A stretch of 64,000 bases of DNA from UBA1765 sp045615885 (lineage in GTDB: Bacteria > Fibrobacterota > Fibrobacteria > Fibrobacterales > Fibrobacteraceae). Below the pieces are notes generated by a model. The model did no database searches and had not been told where the DNA came from. It worked only from the letters and a program-made list of their open reading frames with translations. The DNA is taken from contig JAZLFR010000069.1 in NCBI GenBank assembly GCA_045615885.1, positions 62,001 to 126,000 on the forward strand. The letters are read 5' to 3'. Every line of letters begins with the position of its first letter. Positions within the stretch are counted from its first letter, which is position 1. A program made the position numbers and the translations under genes. Shown here piece after piece: positions 44,402-52,417 of the stretch.

Positions 44402-45127
44402 ATGTTGGCCGCCGCTAGAGCGATAGCTTATTATGTGTGTGTAGTTTTTGGCATCACGATTTTGGGCTTCCCATACGTGATATACCATAGCTATATTCAC
44501 AAGAGCCATCGTTACCGCGTTACACGCATTTGCTGTGGCTTCTTCCAAAAACTGTTCAAGATTTTTGGAATCAAGCTCGTCGTAGAGGGCCGCGAAAACA
44601 TTCCGCAGGAATCGGGCTTCGTGATGGTTTCTAACCACCAGAGCTTTCTGGACATCAATGTGATTTTTGCTGCTGTCAGCTACACGGCCTTTGTCGCCAA
44701 GGCGACGCTTTGGAAAATGCCGTATTTCGGCTGGATTATGCGCCGCACCCGTTCCATACCGGTGTACCGCATGGACCCGCGCAAGAATGCTGGCATGGGT
44801 AAGACCATTGCACAGAACAATGCCGAGGGCTACAACTATTGCGTGTTCCCCGAAGGCAAGCGCGCGGGCGACGGCGTGATGTTCAGATTCCAGAATGGGA
44901 TCTTTAGAATTGCAAAGCAGCACCCGGTAAAAATTTTGCCGATAACGCTCATCAACACGGGCAAGGTGCTGCCAAAGACAAAGCTCGGGCTGTATCCGGG
45001 CGAAGTGCGCGTAGTCATACATCCGGTCGTGAATCCGGAAGATTACGCAAACATGACTATGGAAGAATTGCGGGACGGGCTGCATGATAAAATTGAGTCT
45101 GCGCTCCCGTATGCACAAAATTTTTAA
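44402..45127 (+). CDS. plsC: 1-acyl-sn-glycerol-3-phosphate acyltransferase
   Basis: Makes phosphatidic acid by acylating lysophosphatidic acid at the inner membrane. An N-terminal membrane helix (about 5-32) is followed by the acyltransferase motifs NHQSFLDINVIF (HX4D), SIPVYRMD, FPEGKRAGDG and VLPITLINTGKVLP. Length 241 residues is normal. Eleven bases separate it from rnr. Confidence 0.9.
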   Translation: MLAAARAIAYYVCVVFGITILGFPYVIYHSYIHKSHRYRVTRICCGFFQKLFKIFGIKLVVEGRENIPQESGFVMVSNHQSFLDINVIFAAVSYTAFVAKATLWKMPYFGWIMRRTRSIPVYRMDPRKNAGMGKTIAQNNAEGYNYCVFPEGKRAGDGVMFRFQNGIFRIAKQHPVKILPITLINTGKVLPKTKLGLYPGEVRVVIHPVVNPEDYANMTMEELRDGLHDKIESALPYAQNF

Positions 45128-45138
45128 GGAGGCAAATC

Positions 45139-47352
45139 ATGGCTGAATTACCAACAAAAGAACAGATTCTTAGCTTGCTACGCGACGAACCTATGGTCGG
45201 AAGCCGCCTTCGCGGTGCCCTTGGACTCCCGAAAAAGCAAAAGATGGCTTTTAAGCTTTTGCTTGCCGAAATGGTAGACGAAGGCACGCTTGTGCGTACG
45301 AACCACAAGGAATACCGTTTGAATGACAAGGCTCCGGAAGAAGGAGCCGAAAAGCCTAGAAAGAAAGACGACAACCGCCGCCCGGGCGCTCGTAGCCGTC
45401 GTCAGCGCGACGATGTAAACGAAAAGAACAAGACGCACCGCGGCGTGCTTCACCAGGTTGACGAAAACGAATTCTTTGTCACCGATTCCGAAACGAGCAA
45501 GGAATACCCGATGGCCCACCGTCGCGAAGCACCGGGCAAAGATGGCGAAACCATTTCGTTCGTGCTTTACCCGCACCCGCGCCTGAAGCATACATTGCTT
45601 GCAAAGGTTGACCGCCGCGCAGCCGAAAAGGAAATGAGCTGGGACGAAGTCAAGAAGCAGTTCATCAAGGATTCCAACTTGCCAGGTAACTTCAGCAAGG
45701 AAATCCAGGAATACATCGATACCATCAAGGCTCCGACCGCAAAAGACTTTAAGGGCCGTGTGGATTACCGCAAGACCACGATCCTGTGCATTGACCCGGA
45801 AGGCGCAATGGATCATGACGATGCGATTTCTGTCGAAAAGACGGCAACCGGCTACAAGCTTGGCGTGCACATTGCTGACGTCAGCTACTATGTTCCTGAA
45901 GGCAGCGCTCTCGACGAAGAGGCTCTTGAACGCAGCTACACGCAGTATTTGCCGTGGACTTCCGTGCCGATGATTCCAGACGAACTTTCTGCAGACATTT
46001 GCTCCCTGCACGAAGATGTGGACCGTTGTGCTTTCACCTGCATGATGGAACTCGACAAGAAGGGCAATGTAAAGGAATACGACTTTCACAGAAGTATCGT
46101 TCGCATCACAAAGTCCATTACCTACCAGCAGGCAATGGAAATGCGCAACAACGGCGATGAGGACGTAAAGCTCCTTGCCGAAGTTACGAAGCTTTTGAAG
46201 GAAAACCGCACTCGCGATGGCGAGCTTGCTTTCAAGAGCACGGAATGGGGCTGCCACTTTGATGAAAAGGGCGAACCATACGAAATCTACCCGCGTACGA
46301 CAGACGAATCGAACTCGTGGGTTGAAGAATGCATGCTCATTGCAAATAACTGCTGCGCAAAGGAACTCAAGCGCCGTAAGCTCCAGGGCATTTACCGTAT
46401 TCACGAAGCCCCGGATACAAAGGATATCATGGAACTTTACTACATGTATCCGAATCTGTTCCAGGGCGCACCGGTGCAGATTCGTGACCTTGGCAAGCCG
46501 CGCAGCGGCGATACCAACTTGAACCCGGATGCGTTCCATCTGTATGAACACATGGTGAAGGCTGCTGGCGATGACGATGCCATCATGATGCGAATTTTGC
46601 GCAGTATGCAGAAGGCTCATTACGATAGCAACAGCTTTGGCCACTTTGCATTGAACTGGCAGGACTACGCACACTTCACCTCGCCGATCCGCCGCTATGC
46701 GGACTTGTGGTGCCATCGTGAACTTGCCCGCACTGGCAAGGCGATTGGCGCAGAGCGCGCAAACAATGTCGTTGAAGTCTGCGACCTTATCTCTGGCAAC
46801 GAAATCAAGAACCAGAAGTGCGAACGCCAGGCAATCAAGGTTTGCGTTGCATGGATGCTCAAGGACCGCGTTGGCGAAACGTTTACGGCAAAGGTTACTG
46901 GCGTTGAAGAGTGGGGCATTTTCGTTGGCATTAGCGACCCGCAGGCAGAAGGCCTTGTGCGCTTCCGTGATATTGCCATTGACGATTACTTTATCTTCAA
47001 TCCGGACCGTGGTGTCGTTGTCGGCCGCAAGACCGGCAAGAGCTTTGCTCGCGGCGACGAAGTGCAGGTCAAGCTTTTGCGCGTGAACCCGGTTCGCGGC
47101 GAAGTTGATTTCAGCATCGAAAAGAAGCTTGCAAATGCAAAGGTTAGCCCGATGGCAGGCGATGACTTTGGCGTAGAACGTGCCCCTGCCCGCAAGGGGC
47201 GCAAGGCTCACGGCCCGCGCGAATACGAACCGGCAAAGGAATACGAATCGCTAAAGCGCGGTAGCCGCGGCAATCGCAAGGCTGACCGCCGTCGCGCAAA
47301 TGTCGAGGATTCCCCGAAGAAGGGTAAGAAGGCCACTCGCAAGAGAAGGTAA
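45139..47352 (+). CDS. rnr: Ribonuclease R
   Basis: A 3'-5' exoribonuclease that degrades structured RNA. An N-terminal winged helix (about 1-65) and a basic linker come first, then cold-shock-type OB folds. The RNB catalytic domain has ILCIDPEGAMDHDDAISVEK (conserved Asp cluster) and HFTSPIRRYADLWCHREL. An S1 domain (about 570-660, VTGVEEWGIFVGI) and a Lys/Arg-rich tail follow. The 737 residues fit the family. The GGAGG ribosome site is 8 bp before ATG. Confidence 0.95.
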   Translation: MAELPTKEQILSLLRDEPMVGSRLRGALGLPKKQKMAFKLLLAEMVDEGTLVRTNHKEYRLNDKAPEEGAEKPRKKDDNRRPGARSRRQRDDVNEKNKTHRGVLHQVDENEFFVTDSETSKEYPMAHRREAPGKDGETISFVLYPHPRLKHTLLAKVDRRAAEKEMSWDEVKKQFIKDSNLPGNFSKEIQEYIDTIKAPTAKDFKGRVDYRKTTILCIDPEGAMDHDDAISVEKTATGYKLGVHIADVSYYVPEGSALDEEALERSYTQYLPWTSVPMIPDELSADICSLHEDVDRCAFTCMMELDKKGNVKEYDFHRSIVRITKSITYQQAMEMRNNGDEDVKLLAEVTKLLKENRTRDGELAFKSTEWGCHFDEKGEPYEIYPRTTDESNSWVEECMLIANNCCAKELKRRKLQGIYRIHEAPDTKDIMELYYMYPNLFQGAPVQIRDLGKPRSGDTNLNPDAFHLYEHMVKAAGDDDAIMMRILRSMQKAHYDSNSFGHFALNWQDYAHFTSPIRRYADLWCHRELARTGKAIGAERANNVVEVCDLISGNEIKNQKCERQAIKVCVAWMLKDRVGETFTAKVTGVEEWGIFVGISDPQAEGLVRFRDIAIDDYFIFNPDRGVVVGRKTGKSFARGDEVQVKLLRVNPVRGEVDFSIEKKLANAKVSPMAGDDFGVERAPARKGRKAHGPREYEPAKEYESLKRGSRGNRKADRRRANVEDSPKKGKKATRKRR

Positions 47353-47425
47353 TGCCAAAGTGCAACCGGGCGCCTAATATGGCAAAGTGGCGCTTGGTTC
47401 GCACTGAAATGCGTTGTAACTAGCT

Positions 47426-48301
47426 ATGTCCAAAATTCATATTCTCTATGCTTCGTACCAGAATGGCAGCGTGTTGCCAGGCTATGTGCGCTATGCGCTT
47501 GCTTGCCTTGCGGAGCTTGGAAATGTGACCTTGCTTACCAACGAACGCGAACTTGCCGCAAGCGAGCTTGCGTTTTTGGGGGAGCATGGCATTGAACTGT
47601 TCCTGACCGAAAATCGAGGTTTTGATTTTGGCATGTGGCGCCGCTACCTGCTGCAAAACGCCGTGGATACGGAGCGCCTCGTGGTGATGAATGACTCCAT
47701 CGTCTATTACGGCAAGGACTGCTTCAAGGAATTCTTTGCGCGTGCAGAGCGTAGCGGGTGCGATGCCGTTTCCTTAACGGCAAATAGCGAGGTAGCACTT
47801 CATCTGCAGTCGTTCTTTTTGTATTTGAAGGGGGCTGCCGTCGAGGCGTTCAAAAAGCATGTTTTGGAAACACCGGAGCAGCCTGAATTTTACGGTGCCG
47901 TGCATGAACTGGAAATCCCGTTCCTTGGCAAGCTCGAGCATGCCGGTCTCACGGGCGAGGCCCTGTTCCCGACCGCGTGCGATGCGATGTTTGAATACCC
48001 GGAGCTTATACGGAACGGTTGCGGCTTCATAAAACGCAAACTTCTACAGCGTCGCTTCAATTTTATGGAACAGCAGCACTTTGCAAAGTTTGGCGCTGCG
48101 GGTGCGCTCTACGCAAACTACCCAAAGCTCATAAAGAAGGCTGGCGTTGCTCCCGATTTTGATTTGGCGTGGCTTCCGAGACCATCGAACGGATTTGCTC
48201 GTCGAATATATGACCGTGTGGCCCAATGGGCGTTCTATGTGACTTATGCCATATATTTCAAGTTCTTTAAAAAGTTCCGCGATAGATTGCGCGGTAGATA
48301 A
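47426..48301 (+). CDS. Rhamnan-synthesis F (RgpF)-like glycan protein, 291 aa
   Basis: Contains the core of RgpF-type proteins: ILYASYQNGSVLPGYVRYAL, LTENRGFDFGMWRRYLL and VVMNDSIVYYGKD. These proteins occur in pathways for rhamnose-rich surface polysaccharides and are probably glycosyltransferases. No signal peptide. It stands alone between rnr and a terminator. Confidence 0.7.
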   Translation: MSKIHILYASYQNGSVLPGYVRYALACLAELGNVTLLTNERELAASELAFLGEHGIELFLTENRGFDFGMWRRYLLQNAVDTERLVVMNDSIVYYGKDCFKEFFARAERSGCDAVSLTANSEVALHLQSFFLYLKGAAVEAFKKHVLETPEQPEFYGAVHELEIPFLGKLEHAGLTGEALFPTACDAMFEYPELIRNGCGFIKRKLLQRRFNFMEQQHFAKFGAAGALYANYPKLIKKAGVAPDFDLAWLPRPSNGFARRIYDRVAQWAFYVTYAIYFKFFKKFRDRLRGR

Positions 48302-48306
48302 AAAAA

Positions 48307-48331
48307 AGCCCTCTTGCGAGGGCTCTTTCTT
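48307..48331. terminator. Bidirectional terminator
   Basis: AGCCCTC (48307-48313), loop TTGC, GAGGGCT (48318-48324), with A and T runs on both sides. It lies between two convergent genes. Confidence 0.8.
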
Positions 48332-48343
48332 TTGAAAAGCGAC

Positions 48344-49006
48344 TTACAGGGTCTTCAGGATTTCCTGAGTTGTCTGTGAAGCAAAGGACGTGCTCAACAC
48401 AAAGCGGCGAACTTCCATCGGGTTGATGCGGGCGTATTCGGAGAGAGCCCTTGTGATGCTCGATTTGATGAGCAGGTCTTCTTCCTTGGCGCAGGTCGTG
48501 CAGAAGTTCTTGAGCATTTCCCAGTCGGTTTTATCGCGGTACTGCAACTGGAAAAGGATAGCGCTGCGGCGAATCCAGATGTTTGGGTCGCGAATCCATA
48601 CTGCAATTTTTGGACGAATTGCTGGGAGGCGCAAAACGAGGTCGCCAAGAATGCAGGTTGAAATAATGTCTACGGTATCTTTGCCGGCACGAGTCTTAAT
48701 GAGCTTTCTGAGAAATGCCAGATGCTGCCCGCCAAGCAGGGCCTTGTGCCTAAAAAGGTAATCGCAGGCGGCGAGCTGCATTTCGCGATAGGGAATGCTC
48801 CACATATCTTCGATGCGCTTTGTTAGCTCGTCTCCATCTTTAGGTGGATTTCTGTCAAAAATAGGATATGTAATTTCACGGCGAGAAACAACCTTGATTC
48901 CAAGAAAATCAAATTGTTCTCGAACAGCTTTCGACATGGTATGGGCTTCTTCCTCATTATATGCGGAACGAAGCGAATGAAGGATCTCTTGAGTAAATTT
49001 TAACAT
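48344..49006 (-). CDS. AlkD-like DNA alkylation repair protein, 220 aa
   Basis: All-helical HEAT-like repeats typical of AlkD/AlkC glycosylases: YNEEEAHTMSKAVREQFDFL then GIKV, MWSIPYREMQLAACDYL, WIRDPNIWIRRSAILFQLQY, then SSITRALSEYARINP. AlkD removes positively charged alkylated bases. The length and the W-x-x-S-x-x-x-R-E-x-Q region fit the family. Cytoplasmic, monocistronic. Confidence 0.8.
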   Translation of the reverse strand: MLKFTQEILHSLRSAYNEEEAHTMSKAVREQFDFLGIKVVSRREITYPIFDRNPPKDGDELTKRIEDMWSIPYREMQLAACDYLFRHKALLGGQHLAFLRKLIKTRAGKDTVDIISTCILGDLVLRLPAIRPKIAVWIRDPNIWIRRSAILFQLQYRDKTDWEMLKNFCTTCAKEEDLLIKSSITRALSEYARINPMEVRRFVLSTSFASQTTQEILKTL

Positions 49007-49114
49007 TGCGCCCTAAAGATAGCCGAGATTTTTGTGAATTTCTACCCTTGACAAAAAATTTTTTTCACTTTTTTTTATTTTTTAGCCAATAAAGCCCCAA
49101 AATTTTACAAAAAA

Positions 49115-49768
49115 ATGATGAATAATACCCTTGCCACGGATTTGCCTGTCATAGAAGTGCCTGAAGAACTGCGTGGACTCTCGGATGCTGAGATTGTGGC
49201 CGCCTCTGAAACTCGTCAAAAAAAGGTTGAAAATAAGTTTAGGCCTTCGAAGAAAGAGCGGCAAGCCTTGAAACTGAAAAAAGTTCAGGAAGAAATGAAG
49301 GCTATTGCTGAAAGCGTATTGAAGGCAGAAGAAAAGAAACAAAGCATTTCGCCCTTTGATGGATTGATGAGCCATGCCAAGGAAGAGGGCAGTAGCTTTA
49401 AGGATATTTGCAGCAAGAGCTTTGACGAACCGGTATCTTTGGCAAAAGAACTTGCAAAGAAAGCCGATGTAGTTGTTCGGTCTTCCATCACTCAGGCTCC
49501 AAAGCCTGCTTCAGGCCGCGTGCTTTCCGTAAAATTGCTTGGTGGCAAGTTTGCCTTTGCTCAAAAGAAAGTTGAGACCCGCGTAGTTGATGCTGTAGAA
49601 TTGGAACAGCAGAGAGCTGCCGAAAGGGCTAAGAAAATTCAGGAAAATCTTTTGGGGAAGACCGTAAAGAAGGCTCCTGCTCCAGTGCAGTACGATGCTG
49701 ACGGCAACCCGATCAAGCGCAAGCGCGGGCGCCCCCGCAAAAATCCTTTACCGGAATCTATTGAGTAA
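49115..49768 (+). CDS. AT-hook protein of unknown function, 217 aa
   Basis: A charged, low-complexity, mostly helical protein with a coiled segment near residues 35-80. The C-terminal tail KRKRGRPRKNP is a classic AT-hook (RGRP), which binds the minor groove of AT-rich DNA. No enzyme motif is visible. It may be a nucleoid or chromosome-organising protein. Own terminator downstream. Confidence 0.65.
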   Translation: MMNNTLATDLPVIEVPEELRGLSDAEIVAASETRQKKVENKFRPSKKERQALKLKKVQEEMKAIAESVLKAEEKKQSISPFDGLMSHAKEEGSSFKDICSKSFDEPVSLAKELAKKADVVVRSSITQAPKPASGRVLSVKLLGGKFAFAQKKVETRVVDAVELEQQRAAERAKKIQENLLGKTVKKAPAPVQYDADGNPIKRKRGRPRKNPLPESIE

Positions 49769-49773
49769 AAAAT

Positions 49774-49802
49774 AAAAGGCTATGTTTTAAACATGGCCTT
49801 TT
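49774..49802. terminator. Bidirectional terminator
   Basis: AAAAGGC-ATGT/ACAT-GGCCTTTT stem (49774-49785 with 49791-49802, one mismatch) between the convergent AT-hook and queuosine-transporter genes. Confidence 0.7.
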
Positions 49803-49828
49803 CATTGTGGTTGTTGCAGAGCTGCCAC

Positions 49829-50491
49829 CTATTTTCGGTTGCGGGTGAGCAGATAGAAGAACGGCGTGTCGAGCGCAGCAAGCAGCATCTTGAAAATGTA
49901 TTGCCCGATCATCATGGACGCTAGCACGGGGCGCATCTCTGCCTGGAATAGCCAACCAAAGCCAAGGCCAAAAGCAATGCCGATGAATACGATCGTGTCT
50001 ATGATCTGGCTTGTCATGGTCGAGGCATTGTTCCAGATCCAGCGGTGCTTTGTATTGCCGTGCTTTGCAATGTAGTGCTCGCGGATCTTGTGGAAAATCC
50101 AGATGTCCCATTTTTGCGCCGCGAGGTAGCCGGCAAGGCTTGCTATCACGAATACCCAGTTCTGGCCGAGCAGGCGGCTGTATGTTTCTTGCATGCTGGC
50201 ATCTGCTGCCGGCAGGTATTCCGTGAGCAAAATGAGGAGCGATGCAAATACCTGGCCAACGAGGCCAAAGAGAACCGCCTTGTTGGCTTCCTTTTTGCCC
50301 CAGAGTTCGCCAATGACATCTGTTGCAAGGAATGTGAAGGCGTAGCATACGCCTGCGCCAGGGAGCGTTACGGCGTTGCCGAACAGGGTAATGCCCGTGG
50401 CCATGAGCTTTGCCGTGACCACATTGGAAATCACGAGGCCGACAGTGAACATGATGTTCAGCAAAATGAGAGTTTCGTTTGTCTTTTTCAT
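49829..50491 (-). CDS. yhhQ: Queuosine precursor transporter (YhhQ/VUT family), 220 aa
   Basis: An inner-membrane protein with about six hydrophobic helices. Family blocks: LILLNIMFTVGLVISNVVTA, LPGAGVCYAFTFLATDVIGE, IWNNASTMTSQIIDTIVFIG and FKMLLAALDTPFFYLLTR. YhhQ imports queuosine precursors such as preQ0/preQ1. I chose ATG 50491 (MKKTNETLI) over an upstream in-frame ATG at 50524 that overlaps the spacer. It lies 39 bp after queC on the same strand, which supports the role. Confidence 0.85.
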   Translation of the reverse strand: MKKTNETLILLNIMFTVGLVISNVVTAKLMATGITLFGNAVTLPGAGVCYAFTFLATDVIGELWGKKEANKAVLFGLVGQVFASLLILLTEYLPAADASMQETYSRLLGQNWVFVIASLAGYLAAQKWDIWIFHKIREHYIAKHGNTKHRWIWNNASTMTSQIIDTIVFIGIAFGLGFGWLFQAEMRPVLASMMIGQYIFKMLLAALDTPFFYLLTRNRK

Positions 50492-50530
50492 AGATAAGAT
50501 ACCAGATGCAAGATCAAGATGCAAGAGTTT

Positions 50531-51250
50531 TTATAGTGCAGGGTCTATGGTGCCGTTTTCTGCAAATGCGCGGGCACGATCAATGCATGTGCCGCATGTG
50601 CCGCAAGGCTTTTCGCCACCTTCGTAGCAGCTCCAGGTAAGTTCAAAAGGGGCCTTCAGGTCAAGGCCCTTCTTTACCACTTGGGCCTTGCTCATTCCAG
50701 CGAACGGAGCGTAGACTTTCACCTGGTTGTATGTGCCGATGCTGATTGCCTTGCTGATCGTTTCCACGAATTCAACGCTGCAGTCTGCATATGCGTTGCC
50801 TGCGGCGTCATCGCCATGAGCTCCCAAGAAAAGCGTGACATCGTCGTTTTCGTAGATGCCTTGCGCAAGGCTTGCGCAAATGCTGAGCATGAGCCCGTTG
50901 CGAAACGGAACATATGTAGAAACCTTGCCGTTTGCCGCCGCAGATTCTGCCGGGGCAGTAGCGGACTGTTCGGCAATTTGGTCGGCATAGCTTTTATGGA
51001 CGATTTCTTGCGTGGAACCTTCTAAAAGCGAACAGTTTGAATATTGCATGATTGGTGCAATATCGAATTCATAGTGCGGAACTTTGTAGTGGGCGGCTAT
51101 CGCCTTTGCGCATTCAAGTTCCTTGCGATGCTTTTGCCCGTAAAAAATGGAAGTCGTCGCAACGTTTTCTGCGCCGAACTCGGCAACAGCCATTGCTACG
51201 CAAACGGTGGAATCCACACCACCCGAAGAAAGAACGATTGCTTTTTTCAT
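50531..51250 (-). CDS. queC: 7-cyano-7-deazaguanine synthase
   Basis: Converts carboxy-deazaguanine to preQ0 with ATP and ammonia in queuosine synthesis. PP-loop VLSSGGVDSTVCVAMA at the start; zinc site SCYEGGEKPCGTCGTCIDRA near the C-terminus. The middle region (YAD near residue 95) fits QueC. Length 239 residues is slightly long, from an Ala-rich insert near residue 100. Cytoplasmic; paired with the transporter downstream. Confidence 0.95.
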   Translation of the reverse strand: MKKAIVLSSGGVDSTVCVAMAVAEFGAENVATTSIFYGQKHRKELECAKAIAAHYKVPHYEFDIAPIMQYSNCSLLEGSTQEIVHKSYADQIAEQSATAPAESAAANGKVSTYVPFRNGLMLSICASLAQGIYENDDVTLFLGAHGDDAAGNAYADCSVEFVETISKAISIGTYNQVKVYAPFAGMSKAQVVKKGLDLKAPFELTWSCYEGGEKPCGTCGTCIDRARAFAENGTIDPAL

Positions 51251-51349
51251 AAGATTAGAAATAAGAGTACAGAAACTAGAGGACAGAAATAGGAATACAG
51301 GAGTCAGGAATCAGGAGTCAGTAGGAAGACGGAAGAATGAAATTATTAA

Positions 51350-51603
51350 TTGATAACTAAGGCGAGTGAAGCGACCATGCTTGCATGGGCATTTCCGAGC
51401 CGATTATCAAAGCAACAAAGTTGCTAATTGATAACTAAGTCGAGCGTCGCAAAAATAAACTTGTTTATTTTTATGACCGAGACGCATTATCAAGAATAAC
51501 GAAGTTATTAATAGTTAATTATTAATTGATAACTCCATTAATATGTCGCTCGGTCATGTCAGCTCGAGCAAGCTCGGCTGCCGCGACTCTCGCTTGTTAT
51601 TAA
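51350..51603. repeat. Array of three hairpin units bounded by TTGATAA/TTATCAA
   Basis: Within the 453-bp queC-queF gap (51251-51703), unit 1 (51350-51410) and unit 2 (51428-51493) each start TTGATAA, end TTATCAA, and hold an inner perfect hairpin (CCATGC/GCATGG; AAAAATAAAC/GTTTATTTTT). Unit 3 (51526-51603) is similar with a decayed end. The spacers are hairpins too (AGCAAC-AAA-GTTGCT; AATAAC-GAA-GTTATT). The flanks carry short direct repeats (GGAGTCAG; CCTAAAT-like heptamers at 51660-51705). No gene is visible. REP/BIME- or MITE-like. Confidence 0.75.
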
Positions 51604-51703
51604 TTGAACATTCAGATGTCAGTCTACAGCCGACACACTGGAAATCAACATTCACTAGATCCTAGCCCCTAAATCCTAGATTCTAAATCCTAACCCCTAA
51701 ATT

Positions 51704-52207
51704 CTACTTCCAGCTGTTTCTGCGGTCCACGCTTGCGAAGAGACGGTCGCGGGCCTTGTCTTCGTAGGCTGTACCCGGCTTGCCGTAGTTTGCAAACGGG
51801 TAGATGGAAATGCCGCCGCGCGGTGTGAAGATGCCTTCCACTTCAATGTATTTCGGGTCAAGCAGCTTTATGAGATCCTTCATGATGATGTTTGCGCAAT
51901 CCTCATGAAAATCGCCGTGGTTGCGGAAGCTGAAAAGATAGAGCTTCAGCGACTTGGATTCCACAATGTACTGGTCCGGAATGTAGTTGATGCGGATTTC
52001 CGCAAAGTCCGGTTGGCCAGTCTTTGGGCAGAGCGATGTGAATTCCGGGCAGTTGAGCATGACCATGTAGTCATTGCCCGGATGCTTGTTCGGGAACTTT
52101 TCCAGGACGTCCGGATCATAGTCGTATTTGTATTTTGTGTTCTGGTTTCCCAAAAGCGTGACGCCTTCAAGTTCTGCGTCAGATCGGCCGGATTTATTTT
52201 CGGTCAT
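51704..52207 (-). CDS. queF: NADPH-dependent 7-cyano-7-deazaguanine reductase
   Basis: Reduces preQ0 to preQ1. The catalytic Cys lies in EFTSLCPKTGQPDFAEIRIN, with the QueF motif ESKSLKLYLFSFRNHGDFHE and an invariant His/Glu pair. The 167-residue length is the short, single-domain (YkvM) type. ATG 52207 behind AGGAG was chosen over an in-frame upstream ATG at 52276. Cytoplasmic. Confidence 0.95.
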   Translation of the reverse strand: MTENKSGRSDAELEGVTLLGNQNTKYKYDYDPDVLEKFPNKHPGNDYMVMLNCPEFTSLCPKTGQPDFAEIRINYIPDQYIVESKSLKLYLFSFRNHGDFHEDCANIIMKDLIKLLDPKYIEVEGIFTPRGGISIYPFANYGKPGTAYEDKARDRLFASVDRRNSWK

Positions 52208-52210
52208 AAA

Positions 52211-52253
52211 GGCTCCTAGTTTTATTTTTAGACAGGAGGTTTTCGAACTGTCT
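52211..52253 (-). promoter_or_regulatory. Candidate preQ1-like leader of queF
   Basis: In the queF leader, AGACAG pairs with CTGTCT around a 12-nt loop starting TTC. An A-rich tail follows (AAAAATAAAACTAGGAG) that contains the ribosome site. The small stem, 12-nt loop and A-rich CTAGG tail recall preQ1-I riboswitches, and loop CCTC could pair with GGAG. The loop core differs from the consensus, so this is tentative. Confidence 0.35.
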
Positions 52254-52417
52254 ACACCATTTTGTGCTAGCGCCAATTATAGAAAAAAGTGGGGGAGGCC
52301 TCCCCCTCGCTACAACCGGCTGCGCCGTTTTTCGCTACCCCCTCTAACGTGGGCACCCTGTCCCGCCCCGAAAATTTTTGTAGAATTGTAGCTGTAATTT
52401 TTTTGGGGAATTTCCAA

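Noticed and set aside
45178..47211. 677-codon open frame on the minus strand opposite rnr
   Set aside because: It is a shadow of the rnr gene. Long antisense frames are common in this codon-biased genome, it has no ribosome site, and its Cys/His/Arg-rich composition is not protein-like.
49758..50348. 196-codon minus-strand frame overlapping the queuosine transporter
   Set aside because: Same-strand shifted frame of the transporter gene, with His/Arg-rich nonsense composition.
52291..52306. GGGGGAGGCCTCCCCC palindrome considered as an operator
   Set aside because: Perfect palindrome between queF and the GH3 gene, but single copy, GC-only and without a T run or a nearby regulator. I cannot support a function.
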